Origin: Modestobacter sp. VKM Ac-2977 | GTDB taxonomy: Bacteria; Actinomycetota; Actinomycetes; Mycobacteriales; Geodermatophilaceae | Direction of reading: 5' to 3' | Length of the DNA stretch: 64,000 bases | NCBI RefSeq assembly: GCF_026968045.1 | Contig: NZ_JAPVBQ010000001.1 | Coordinates: 695,238 to 759,237, forward strand | In this document: positions 25,168 through 33,253 of the stretch, one piece after another | How the letters are laid out: each line of letters begins with the position of its first letter | Position numbering within the stretch: position 1 is the first letter of the stretch | The notes under the pieces: model-generated | The model's input: only the letters and a program-made list of their open reading frames with translations | The model's database searches: none | Told to the model about the DNA's origin: nothing | Position numbers and translations under genes: made by a program

Positions 25168-25671
25168 TCAGCCCTCGATCGAGGCGCAGGCCGACCAGGC
25201 GGCGCCCTCGGCCAGGACCTCGTCGTCCAGCGGCAGCACGATGAGCGATGTGCCGTCCTCGTCGGCCAGCAGGTCCAGGTCGAACTCCCCGGCCAGGGTG
25301 TCCAGCCGGCCGACCTCCTGCTCGGTCACCGGCAGTGCCGGGAGGTCGGCCACCGGGGCGCTGTCGACCGCGCCCTCGGTGCAGCCGCCCTCGCTGACCA
25401 GGAGCATGTCGTGGTCGCCCGGGGTCAGCCCGCTGGCCTCCACCTCGATCTCCGTGCCGGTGGTGGTGCTGGTGAAGGTGGCGGTGCCCAGCACGCTGCC
25501 CTCGGGGTCGACCAGCTCGCCGGTCAGGTCGACCAGCACCTCGGGGGTCTCGGTCACCGCCCCGTCGTCCAGCGCCTCGAAGGAACCCCCGACGCCGTCC
25601 GCGTCGTCCCCGCAGGCGGTGAGCAGGAGGGCGGTGGCGGCGGTGGCGGCGAAGAGCATCGTCCGCTTCAC
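25168..25671 (-). CDS. Lipoprotein resembling a degenerate Cu/Zn superoxide dismutase
   Basis: The 167-residue product has a lipobox (ALLLTACGDD). The following beta-rich part (GTATFTSTTTGTEIEVEASG, LTPGDHDMLLVSEGGC) follows the pattern of Cu/Zn SOD, where the loop would read GxHGFHxHxxGxC. Here only one His remains and the HxH copper pair is lost, while the disulfide Cys (GGC...SACAS) is kept. It may be a structural or binding protein, not an enzyme. It lies 125 bp upstream of the hydrolase gene on the same strand. GTG 25671 has GGAG 7 nt upstream. Confidence 0.6.
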   Translation of the reverse strand: MKRTMLFAATAATALLLTACGDDADGVGGSFEALDDGAVTETPEVLVDLTGELVDPEGSVLGTATFTSTTTGTEIEVEASGLTPGDHDMLLVSEGGCTEGAVDSAPVADLPALPVTEQEVGRLDTLAGEFDLDLLADEDGTSLIVLPLDDEVLAEGAAWSACASIEG

Positions 25672-25796
25672 AGGGGGACTCCTTCAGGTCGTGGGCGTGG
25701 TCCGTGGAGGGACTGCCCGCGTTCGCCGCGTCCCACTCCCGTCGCCTGCGGAGTCGATGCCGAGCCGTGACCTGGGCCAGCGGGTAGGAACGACAC

Positions 25797-26798
25797 ATGG
25801 AGTTCCGACACCTGGGCCGCAGCGGCCTGAAGATCAGCGAGATCACCTACGGCAACTGGATCACCCACGGCGGGCAGGTGGAGGCCGAGGCGGCGAACGC
25901 CTGCGTCCGCGCGGCCCTGGACGCCGGCATCACCACCTTCGACACCGCCGACGTGTACGCCGGCGGCCGCGCCGAGGAGGTGCTGGGCAAGGCGCTGGCC
26001 GGGGAGCGGCGCAGCGGGATCGAGCTGTTCAGCAAGGTCTACTGGCCGACCGGCCCCGGCCGGAACGACCGCGGCCTGTCCCGCAAGCACGTGCTCGAGT
26101 CGATCGACGCCTCGCTGAACCGCCTCGGCACCGACTACCTCGACCTCTACCAGGCGCACCGTTACGACCACGAGACGCCGCTGGAGGAGACGATGCTGGC
26201 CTTCGCCGACGTCGTGCGCAGCGGCAAGGCGCTCTACATCGGCGTCTCGGAGTGGCGGGCCGAGCAGATCCGGGCGGCCAAGGCCCTCGCCGACGAGCTC
26301 GGGATCCCCCTGGTGTCCAACCAGCCGCAGTACTCCGCGCTCTACCGGGTGCCCGAGGCCGAGGTCATTCCGGCCTCCCGCGAGCTGGGCATCAGCCAGA
26401 TCGTCTTCTCCCCGATCGCCCAGGGCGTGCTCACCGGCAAGTACCTGCCGGGCCAGCCCGTCCCGGCCGGTTCGCGGGCGACCGACGAGAAGGGCGGCGG
26501 GGCGAACATGATCGCCCGCTGGCTGAAGGACGACGTCCTGGAGCGGGTGCAGGAGCTCAAGCCGATCGCCGACGACCTGGGTCTGACGATGGCCACGCTG
26601 GCGGTGGCCTGGGTGCTGCAGGAGGAGAACGTGGCGGCGGCGATCATCGGCGCCAGCCGCCCGGAGCAGGTGACCGACAACGTCAAGGCCTCCGGTGTCC
26701 GGCTCGACGACGACGTCAAGCGGCGGATCGACGAGGTGCTCGCCCCGGTGGCGCTGACCGACCCGGCGCTGACCAAGAGCCCCGACCCGCGACCCTGA
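25797..26798 (+). CDS. Aldo-keto reductase (YghZ/Kv-beta-like)
   Basis: The 333-residue TIM-barrel enzyme shows the catalytic tetrad: Asp and Tyr in FDTADVYAGG, Lys in LFSKVYWP and His in LYQAHRYD. The C-terminal GASRPEQVTDNVKAS loop binds NADPH. It reduces aldehydes or ketones in the cytosol. MEFRHLGRSGLKIS is the usual start. Similar actinobacterial proteins are annotated as voltage-gated K+ channel beta-subunit-like, but the local context gives no link to a channel. Confidence 0.93.
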   Translation: MEFRHLGRSGLKISEITYGNWITHGGQVEAEAANACVRAALDAGITTFDTADVYAGGRAEEVLGKALAGERRSGIELFSKVYWPTGPGRNDRGLSRKHVLESIDASLNRLGTDYLDLYQAHRYDHETPLEETMLAFADVVRSGKALYIGVSEWRAEQIRAAKALADELGIPLVSNQPQYSALYRVPEAEVIPASRELGISQIVFSPIAQGVLTGKYLPGQPVPAGSRATDEKGGGANMIARWLKDDVLERVQELKPIADDLGLTMATLAVAWVLQEENVAAAIIGASRPEQVTDNVKASGVRLDDDVKRRIDEVLAPVALTDPALTKSPDPRP

Positions 26799-26804
26799 GA
26801 CCCG

Positions 26805-26837
26805 GCCGGGCGGGCTCCCGGTCGGAGCCCGCCCGGC
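26805..26837. terminator. Bidirectional terminator hairpin
   Basis: Perfect 14-nt arms (GCCGGGCGGGCTCC and complement) with a 5-nt loop separate the convergent aldo-keto reductase and glycosidase genes. Confidence 0.65.
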
Positions 26838-26846
26838 CCGGCGGGG

Positions 26847-28391
26847 TCAGGACGGCCGCTGCTGCGGCTGCGGGGTGGTGGCCGGGCCGCGGCTGTGCGG
26901 CGGGCGGTGCCCGGCGAGGTGCCCGGCGTGCGGGGTGGGCGAGGCGTGCTGGGCCGCCCGATGGGCGTCCCGGTGGGCGGGGGTGATCCGCGGCAGCTCA
27001 CTGGTCAGCCAGCGGACCGGGCGCCGCTGCGCCGGACGCCGGGCGGCCAGGAAGTCCAGTGCGATCGCCGCCGTCCACGACTGGTCGCGGCTGCCGAGCG
27101 TCTCGCCGGTCAGCGGCTGGTAGTACTCGGCGAAGTCGCAGTCGATCAGCTGGGAGAGCCCGGCCAGCCGCAGCTGGTTGGCCGCCTCGGTCTCACCGGA
27201 GCGGTTGAGCGCCCAGGCCATCAGCCAGTTGAGCACCGGCCACTGCGGCCCGCGCCAGTAGGTCTGCTCCCGGAATGCCGGGGACGCGGGGGAGACCGAC
27301 GGCATGACCGGCCAGCGCAGCCGGGAGTGCCCGCACCACCGCGGCCCGAGCAGCAGGTCGCGCTGCCGCCGGGTGAGCGCCTCGTCGCCGCCGCACAGCA
27401 GCGGGGCGAACCCGGCGGCGCTCTCCACGTCCAGCCACTGGCCGGTGCGCAGGTCCAGGTCGCGGGCCAGCCCGGTCTGCGGGTCGACCGAGCGCAGCAC
27501 CCCGGTCCGGAACCGGCGGGCGATCGCCCGGGACTGCTCCACGCCCCCGGCCGTGCCGCCGCCGATCCCGAGCTCCTCGCCCATGTCGGCGAGCAGGTCG
27601 CTGGCGGCGGCCAGCAGCGCCGACACCAGCACGTCGCCCACGACGAAGTCGCCGGTCGCCCGGTAGGCGGTGTCGTCGTACCGGGAGCGGACCTTCTGCT
27701 CCAGCAGCCACAGGTAGCGGGCGTACTCGGCGTCGGTCGGCCGCTGCGACGGGTCGGTGACGTGCGCGAGGTCGGCGCGGACGAACGGCGGCATGTCCGG
27801 CTGGGGGTGCACGTTGGCGTACGGGGAGTCCCAGCGCGGGGAGTCGTCCATCCCCGACTCCCAGCCGTGGTGGATCTCCACCAGCCCGTAGGAGTACGGG
27901 TCGCGGGCGGTGGCCAGGTACTGGTGCCAGGCCAGCCACTGGTCGAAGGTCTCCCGGACGAACTCCTCGGCGAGCTCCTGGTCCGCCCCGCCCCTCCGGC
28001 GGGCGTCGTGCAGGATCCGGGACAGCGCGATCACGTGGATCGGCGGCTGGCAGATGCCGGAGGTCAGCACCCCGGCCGGGCGGGCGGCGGCCACCTGGGT
28101 GCGCCAGCGCTCCGGACCGGGGAAGTAGTCGCTGGGCTCGTGGAACAGGATGTGCGGGATCATCCCGGTCGCCCACTGCCCGGACAGCAGGCTGCGCAGC
28201 TCGTTCAGTGCCCGCGGCACCGAGACCGTCGCGATGCCCAGCGCCACGAACCCGGCGTCCCAGCTCCACATGTGCGGGTAGAGGGTGGGGGAGGCGACGG
28301 TGAAGGCGCCGCGGTCGTTGGCCCGCAGGACGTAGCCGGCGCGGCCGGACATCAGCCCGATCTCCACCGCGCTCGGTTGGGACACGGTCAT
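26847..28391 (-). CDS. GH63-like glycosidase (glucosylglycerate hydrolase-like)
   Basis: The 514-residue protein is an (alpha/alpha)6-barrel glycosidase. PHMWSWDAGFVALG, HHGWESGMDDSPRWDSPY (probable acid Asp) and EQTYWRGPQWPVLNWLMAWAL are hallmarks of the group that includes mycobacterial glucosylglycerate hydrolase and mannosylglycerate hydrolase. It lacks a signal peptide, so it probably hydrolyses a cytosolic compatible solute. The last 60 residues are a His/Pro/Arg-rich tail not seen in the core family. The ATG is distant from GAGAGGAAC (13 nt), so the start is moderately sure. The next gene upstream is an APC permease on the same strand. Confidence 0.8.
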   Translation of the reverse strand: MTVSQPSAVEIGLMSGRAGYVLRANDRGAFTVASPTLYPHMWSWDAGFVALGIATVSVPRALNELRSLLSGQWATGMIPHILFHEPSDYFPGPERWRTQVAAARPAGVLTSGICQPPIHVIALSRILHDARRRGGADQELAEEFVRETFDQWLAWHQYLATARDPYSYGLVEIHHGWESGMDDSPRWDSPYANVHPQPDMPPFVRADLAHVTDPSQRPTDAEYARYLWLLEQKVRSRYDDTAYRATGDFVVGDVLVSALLAAASDLLADMGEELGIGGGTAGGVEQSRAIARRFRTGVLRSVDPQTGLARDLDLRTGQWLDVESAAGFAPLLCGGDEALTRRQRDLLLGPRWCGHSRLRWPVMPSVSPASPAFREQTYWRGPQWPVLNWLMAWALNRSGETEAANQLRLAGLSQLIDCDFAEYYQPLTGETLGSRDQSWTAAIALDFLAARRPAQRRPVRWLTSELPRITPAHRDAHRAAQHASPTPHAGHLAGHRPPHSRGPATTPQPQQRPS

Positions 28392-28527
28392 CTGCAGGTC
28401 CGTTCCTCTCGCCGGTGCCCTCTGCGGTGCCCGGCCATCCTCACCCGGAACGCTGGAGGACGACGGACCGTCAGGCACATTTCACGCGAACGTCACGCCG
28501 TGGTCGTTGACCGCCACGTCAGCAGTC

Positions 28528-29895
28528 TCATCCGGCCGGGGCAGGCTCGCGCGGGCGGGTCGGCCGGCCGCCCCACCAGGGTGCCTGGGCCAGCAGGTAC
28601 AGCAGCACCCCGACCAGGAGCAGCAGCCCGGCCCGCAGCCAGGTGACGGCCTCCTGCTGCGACAGCAGCAGCAGGCACGAGCCGATCGCGAGCACCGGCA
28701 GGACGACGGGTGCGGTGAAGTGCTCGGCGGCCACCCGGTCGCGGCGCAGCACGAGCACCGCGACGTTCGTGCTCAGGAAGACCAGCAACAGCAGCAGGAC
28801 GACGATGTTCGCCAGCGCGCCCAGGTCGCCGACGAGGGTCAGCGACATCGCCACCGCGGTGGTGACCACGATCGCCACCCAGGGGGTGCGCCGGACCGGG
28901 AGCACCCGGCCCAGCACCGCGGGCACCAGCCGCTGCTCGGCCAGCCCGAACGCCATCCGGCTGGCCATGATCATGGTGAGCAGGGCGCCGTTGGCGACGG
29001 CGATCAGGGCGATGGCGCTGAACAGCTGGTCGGGCACCGCCACCCCGCTGGCCTGCACCACGGCCAGCAGTGGGCCCGTCGAGGCGGCCAGCTCGTCGGC
29101 GGGCAGCACGATCGAGGCGACCAGTCCGACGAGCACGTAGACGACCCCGGCGGTGAGCAGGGCACCGAACAGTGCCCGCGGGTAGACCCGCCGCACGTCA
29201 CGCACCTCCTCGGCGACGTTGGCCGAGACCTCGAAGCCGACGAAGGAGTAGTAGGCCAGGATCGCCGCGGCCAGCACCGCCGTGCCGGGCGCGACCCCGT
29301 CGGGGAACTGCACCACCCGGCCCGGGTCGCCGTCTCCGCGGCCGAGCACGATCGCGCCCAGCACGACGACCAGCAGGAGCCCGGACACCTCGACCACGGT
29401 CATCACCACGTTGGCCCGTACCGACTCCTGGATGCCGCGGGCGTTGAGCAACGCCACCAGCAGCAGGAACACCAGTGCGGCCGGCACCGCCGGGACGTCG
29501 AGGAAGACGCCGAGGTAGTCACCGGCGAAGGCCAGCGACAGGCCGGCGGCGCTGGTGACGCCGGCGGCGAGCATGCAGTAGCCGACCAGGAACGAGAGCA
29601 GCGGCTTGCCGAAGGCCCGCTCGGCGAAGACGGCCGAGCCGCCGGCCCGGGGGTACTTGGTGACCAGTTCGGCGTAGGAGGCGGCGGTGAGCAGCGCCAG
29701 CAGCAGGGCGAGCAGCATCGGCACCCAGATCGCGCCGCCGGCCTCGCCGGCGATCTCCCCGACCAGCGCGTAGATCCCGGCGCCGAGGACGTCGCCGAGG
29801 ATGAACAGGTAGAGCAACCGGCCGCTGATCGCCCGGCGCAGCGCGGTGCCGTCGCTGCCGGCCGCGCCGGTCTGCTGATCTTGGTGCTGGGTCAC
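28528..29895 (-). CDS. APC-family amino acid permease
   Basis: The 455-residue protein has about 12 helices. GDVLGAGIYALVGEIAG is the APC first-helix signature with the unwound GAGIY segment; FVGFEVSANVAEEV is the conserved helix-6 region. It imports or exchanges amino acids or polyamines across the cytoplasmic membrane. Start GTG 29895. It lies 136 bp upstream of the glycosidase and may share a transcript. The substrate cannot be read from the sequence. Confidence 0.9.
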   Translation of the reverse strand: MTQHQDQQTGAAGSDGTALRRAISGRLLYLFILGDVLGAGIYALVGEIAGEAGGAIWVPMLLALLLALLTAASYAELVTKYPRAGGSAVFAERAFGKPLLSFLVGYCMLAAGVTSAAGLSLAFAGDYLGVFLDVPAVPAALVFLLLVALLNARGIQESVRANVVMTVVEVSGLLLVVVLGAIVLGRGDGDPGRVVQFPDGVAPGTAVLAAAILAYYSFVGFEVSANVAEEVRDVRRVYPRALFGALLTAGVVYVLVGLVASIVLPADELAASTGPLLAVVQASGVAVPDQLFSAIALIAVANGALLTMIMASRMAFGLAEQRLVPAVLGRVLPVRRTPWVAIVVTTAVAMSLTLVGDLGALANIVVLLLLLVFLSTNVAVLVLRRDRVAAEHFTAPVVLPVLAIGSCLLLLSQQEAVTWLRAGLLLLVGVLLYLLAQAPWWGGRPTRPREPAPAG

Positions 29896-30057
29896 CGGCC
29901 GAGTCTGGGTGGGTGCCCCGACAGCGGCAACCGGAGTCCCGGCCCTTCCGGGTGAGCTGCACCGGCCGACGTCTGCCGGTCCCGGCGCGGGCCGGGCAGG
30001 CTCGACACGGTTGCACGGCGAGACGAGACGAAGCGGCGGTCCGGGGAGGTGGCGCAG

Positions 30058-31329
30058 GTGACGGCAGGGACGAGCGACGCGACGCCCGCGCACCCGGCAG
30101 GTGGCTGGCGGGTGGCCCTGGACGCCGTCCTGGCCGATCCCGCCCAGCCTCGGCTGGTCTTCCAGCCGATCGTCGACCTGCGTCGCGGCGTGGTCGCCGG
30201 GTACGAGGCGCTCTCCCGGTTCGACGGTCCGGCCGGCTGCGGCCCCGACCGGTGGTTCGCCATGGCCGACGAGCTCGGGGTCGGTGCCCGGCTGGAGGCC
30301 CGGGTCGTCGCCGCCGTCCTCCGCGCCCGGGCCGACCTGCCCCCGCACCGCTTCCTCAGCGTCAACGTCAGCCCGCACCTGCTCACCGAACCCGCGCTCG
30401 CCGACCTGCTGCTGGCTGCCGACGACCTCTCCGGCCTGGTGCTCGAGCTCACCGAGCACGTGCCGGTGGAGGACACCGGCCCGCTCGTCGAGCTGCTGGA
30501 CCGGCTGCGGGCAGTGGGCGCGGCGATCGCCCTGGACGACGCCGGCTCGGGCTACTCGGGTCTCCAGCAGCTCGCGCTGCTGCGTCCGGACTTCGTCAAG
30601 CTCGACCGCACCCTGGTCGACCACGCCGACCGGGACGAGGCCAAGCTGGCCCTCGCCGAGCTGCTGGGCACCTACGCCGGCCGGCTGGACGCCTGGCTGC
30701 TGGTCGAGGGGATCGAGCGGCCCGAGGAGCTGGAGGCGTTCGTCCGGCTCGGGGTGCCGCTGGCCCAGGGGTACCTGCTGGCCAGACCCGGACCGGGCTG
30801 GCCCGAGCTCGCCCCCGGCGTCGCCGACCGGCTGCGGGTGCTGGCCAGCCGGACCGCCCTCGTCGACCAGGTGGCCCCGCTGCTGGAGGTCGCGCCGTCC
30901 GTGCGCTCGGCGGACCCCGCCGGTGACCCGGCCGCGCTGACCGCGGCGGAGGCGCTGCTGGCCGCCGACCCCGGGCTGGACGTCGTGGTGGCCGTCGACG
31001 ACCTGGCCTGCCCGGTGTACCTGGTCCGCGCCGGGTTGCGGCACGGCGACCCCGGCCTGCAGATCGTGCCGATCAGCCTGCGGGTCCGCCCGTCGGCCCC
31101 GCTGGCGGAGGTCGCGACCCGGGCCATGACCCGGGTGGTCGCCCGCCGGTTCGACCCGGTGCTGTGCGTCGACGAGGTCGGTCGGCTGCTGGGGCTCGTG
31201 CGACCCGAACGGATGACCCTCCGGCTGGCCGAGCTGCATCGCGGCCCGGCTCCGGTCGATGTCCCGGACGAGCCCACCCGCTGCCCGGCCGACACCGCTG
31301 GGCCCCTGATCTCCGGAGGACCCCGATGA
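30058..31329 (+). CDS. EAL-domain c-di-GMP phosphodiesterase with C-terminal extension
   Basis: The 423-residue protein has an EAL domain (about residues 30-260) with the catalytic set intact: Glu50 in YEALSRF, Asn in VNVSP, Glu in LELTEH, the DDAGSGYS pair, Lys in KLDRTL and Glu in LVEGIE. It should hydrolyse c-di-GMP. The C-terminal 150 residues (CPVYLVRAGLRHGD, DPVLCVDEVGRLLGLV) resemble a degenerate CBS-pair-like sensor. GTG 30058 is preferred over GTG 30049 because GGGGAGG lies 8 nt before it. It is coupled by ATGA to a DUF1059 gene. Confidence 0.88.
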   Translation: MTAGTSDATPAHPAGGWRVALDAVLADPAQPRLVFQPIVDLRRGVVAGYEALSRFDGPAGCGPDRWFAMADELGVGARLEARVVAAVLRARADLPPHRFLSVNVSPHLLTEPALADLLLAADDLSGLVLELTEHVPVEDTGPLVELLDRLRAVGAAIALDDAGSGYSGLQQLALLRPDFVKLDRTLVDHADRDEAKLALAELLGTYAGRLDAWLLVEGIERPEELEAFVRLGVPLAQGYLLARPGPGWPELAPGVADRLRVLASRTALVDQVAPLLEVAPSVRSADPAGDPAALTAAEALLAADPGLDVVVAVDDLACPVYLVRAGLRHGDPGLQIVPISLRVRPSAPLAEVATRAMTRVVARRFDPVLCVDEVGRLLGLVRPERMTLRLAELHRGPAPVDVPDEPTRCPADTAGPLISGGPR

Positions 31330-31505
31330 AGGAGTTCGACTGCGCCGACGTCGTCCCCGGCTGCGGAGCCAGCTTCCGCGCCCCGACGTCCGGTGAGCTG
31401 GTCGCGCACGGCCGGCTGCACGCCGAGCGCGCGCACGGCAAGACCGAGCCGGACATGCCGGCGGTGGACGTCGTCGTCCGCGCGGCGATCCGCGACGTCC
31501 GCTGA
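31326..31505 (+). CDS. DUF1059 family small protein
   Basis: The 59-residue protein matches DUF1059: MKEFDCADVVPGCGASFRA, with two Cys and the later LVAHGRLHAERAHG His pattern, suggesting a small metal site. Its ATG overlaps the EAL gene stop by 4 bp. The role is unknown. Confidence 0.85.
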   Translation: MKEFDCADVVPGCGASFRAPTSGELVAHGRLHAERAHGKTEPDMPAVDVVVRAAIRDVR

Positions 31506-31520
31506 GGCGGTCGGCCGAGG

Positions 31521-32546
31521 TCAGCCCTTCTCGGCCGCGGCCCGGTGGGCCTTGACGACCACGAGCACGTCCTCGCTCTGCAGGGTGCCGATCAGCGGGT
31601 CGTCGAAGCGCAGGGTGCGCCCGCCGCGGGCCACCGACAGGACGACGTCCCGCAGCTGACGCGGCGCCAGACCGACCTCGGACTGGGTGACCGTGCGCTG
31701 GGCCAGGTCCAGCCCCCGCCCGCTGGTCAGCAGGTCCTCGACGACCGCGACCACGCCGGGCTGGTCGGTCGATAGACCGAGCAGGCGTCCGGAGGTGGCC
31801 GAGGAGGTGATCACCGAGTCGGCGCCGGACTGGCGCAGCAGGCTGGCGTTCTCCTCCTCGCGGACACTCGCGGTGATCGGCACCGTCGGGTTGAGCTGCC
31901 GCACGGTCAGGGTGATCAGCACGGCGGCGTCGTCGCGGTCGGCCGCCACGATGACCGCCCGGGCCTTCTCCACCGACGTGCGGCGCAGCACCTCCATCCG
32001 ACCGGCGTCACCGAGCACGCCGGTGAACCCGGAGGCGGTGGCCTCGTCGATGGCCTGGGGCGAGGGGTCGACGACGAGGATGTGCTCGGCGTCGGTGCCC
32101 GTGCTGAGCAGGGCGCGGATGGCGCTGCGGCCCTTGGTGCCGTAACCGCACACGATGACGTGCTGGCGCACGCGAGACCTCCAGCGTCGGATCTGGAACT
32201 CCTCCCGGGAGCGCGCGGTGAGCGCCTCCAGGGTGGTGCCGATCAGGATGAGCAGGAACATGACGCGCAGCGGCGTGATCAGCACGATGTTGACCAGCCG
32301 CGCGCCGGGGGTGACCGGGACGATGTCGCCGTAGCCGGTGGTGGAGAGGCTCACGGTGGCGTAGTACGTGGCGTCGAGCAGGCTGATCTCGCCGCCCTGG
32401 TTGTCCGCGTAGCTGTCCCGGTGCAGGTAGACGATCAGCACGGTGGCGATCAGCACGGTGGCGGCGATCACCACCCGGCGCCAGACCTGCCGGGCCGGGG
32501 ACTCCTCGGTGTGCGGCAGGTGGACGCCGCTGTGGTCCTGGTTCAC
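31521..32546 (-). CDS. Potassium channel with RCK/TrkA-N domain
   Basis: The 341-residue protein has two transmembrane helices around a pore loop with the filter TTGYGD (STTGYGDIVPV), followed by an RCK/TrkA-N Rossmann domain (VIVCGYGTKGRSAIRALL) and a TrkA-C-like end. It resembles MthK/Kch-type channels gated by nucleotides or ions. It would release or equilibrate K+ across the membrane. ATG 32546 is the natural start. It is far from the KdpDE genes. Confidence 0.92.
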   Translation of the reverse strand: MNQDHSGVHLPHTEESPARQVWRRVVIAATVLIATVLIVYLHRDSYADNQGGEISLLDATYYATVSLSTTGYGDIVPVTPGARLVNIVLITPLRVMFLLILIGTTLEALTARSREEFQIRRWRSRVRQHVIVCGYGTKGRSAIRALLSTGTDAEHILVVDPSPQAIDEATASGFTGVLGDAGRMEVLRRTSVEKARAVIVAADRDDAAVLITLTVRQLNPTVPITASVREEENASLLRQSGADSVITSSATSGRLLGLSTDQPGVVAVVEDLLTSGRGLDLAQRTVTQSEVGLAPRQLRDVVLSVARGGRTLRFDDPLIGTLQSEDVLVVVKAHRAAAEKG

Positions 32547-32646
32547 GATGCCCCGTTCACCCTGCCCCGTTCACCGGACAGATCGCTCGCACGTCACCGG
32601 CCGGACGATAGCCGCCGTCGCTGGGTGTCGCGGGGTGGCCGGTCAC

Positions 32647-33177
32647 TCAACCGGGGGTGTCGGCCGCTCCGGGGTTCGGCTGCGGCCCGCCGTCCCGGCC
32701 CACTCCGGGTGGTGGCTGGACGGCGGCCAGCACCCGCTCCAGCAGGCCGTGCAGCGTCGCCGCCTCGTCGTCGGTCAGTCCCAGGACGGCGGGGCGGCCC
32801 AGCTCGGCCAGCACCGGGCCGGCGGCCAGCAGCGCCCGGTGCCCGGCCTCGGTGAGGTGCACCTCGGACTTCTGCCCGCGGCGGACGGGGCCGGGCCGCT
32901 CGACCCAGCCGGCGTCGACCAGCCCGTGCAGCAGGGTGCTCATGCTCTGCGGCGTCAGCTGGAGCCGGCGGGCCAGCTCCGCGGAGGTGAGCGTGTGGGC
33001 GCGGGCCAGGTGGACCAGCACCACGAAGGTGTGCGGCCGCAGCCCGACGCTGGCCAGCTCCCGGGTGAAGAGGGCGTTGACCGCCGCGCCGGCCCGGGCG
33101 AGGGCGTAGGCGGGGATGCCGGCCGGGTCGTCGGCGAGCCAGCGCGGCAGCTCCGCCCCCGGACCGACTCCGTCCAC
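32647..33177 (-). CDS. MarR family regulator of the MMPL gene
   Basis: The 176-residue protein has a winged helix (LTSAELARRLQLTPQSMSTLLHGLVDAGWVERPG) flanked by dimerisation helices. GTG 33177 is chosen because GGAGG lies 5 nt upstream, rather than GTG 33189. It is divergent from the MMPL transporter with an inverted repeat between, so it likely represses that gene and itself. Confidence 0.85.
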   Translation of the reverse strand: MDGVGPGAELPRWLADDPAGIPAYALARAGAAVNALFTRELASVGLRPHTFVVLVHLARAHTLTSAELARRLQLTPQSMSTLLHGLVDAGWVERPGPVRRGQKSEVHLTEAGHRALLAAGPVLAELGRPAVLGLTDDEAATLHGLLERVLAAVQPPPGVGRDGGPQPNPGAADTPG

Positions 33178-33216
33178 TGGCTCCTCCACGCAGGACACCG
33201 TAGGTTGCCGACAGAG

Positions 33217-33232
33217 CATCAGTCTCCTGATG
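33217..33232. promoter_or_regulatory. Inverted repeat in the MarR/MMPL promoter
   Basis: CATCAG-TCTC-CTGATG is a 6-bp perfect inverted repeat with a 4-bp spacer, 22 bp before the MMPL start. It is a candidate MarR operator. Confidence 0.4.
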
Positions 33233-33253
33233 GTCGGGGTCGAGGAGGAGAAG

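Noticed and set aside
23540-25796. 1148-residue plus-strand open frame ahead of the aldo-keto reductase region
   Set aside because: Antisense to serine hydrolase and SOD-like genes, with shadow composition throughout.
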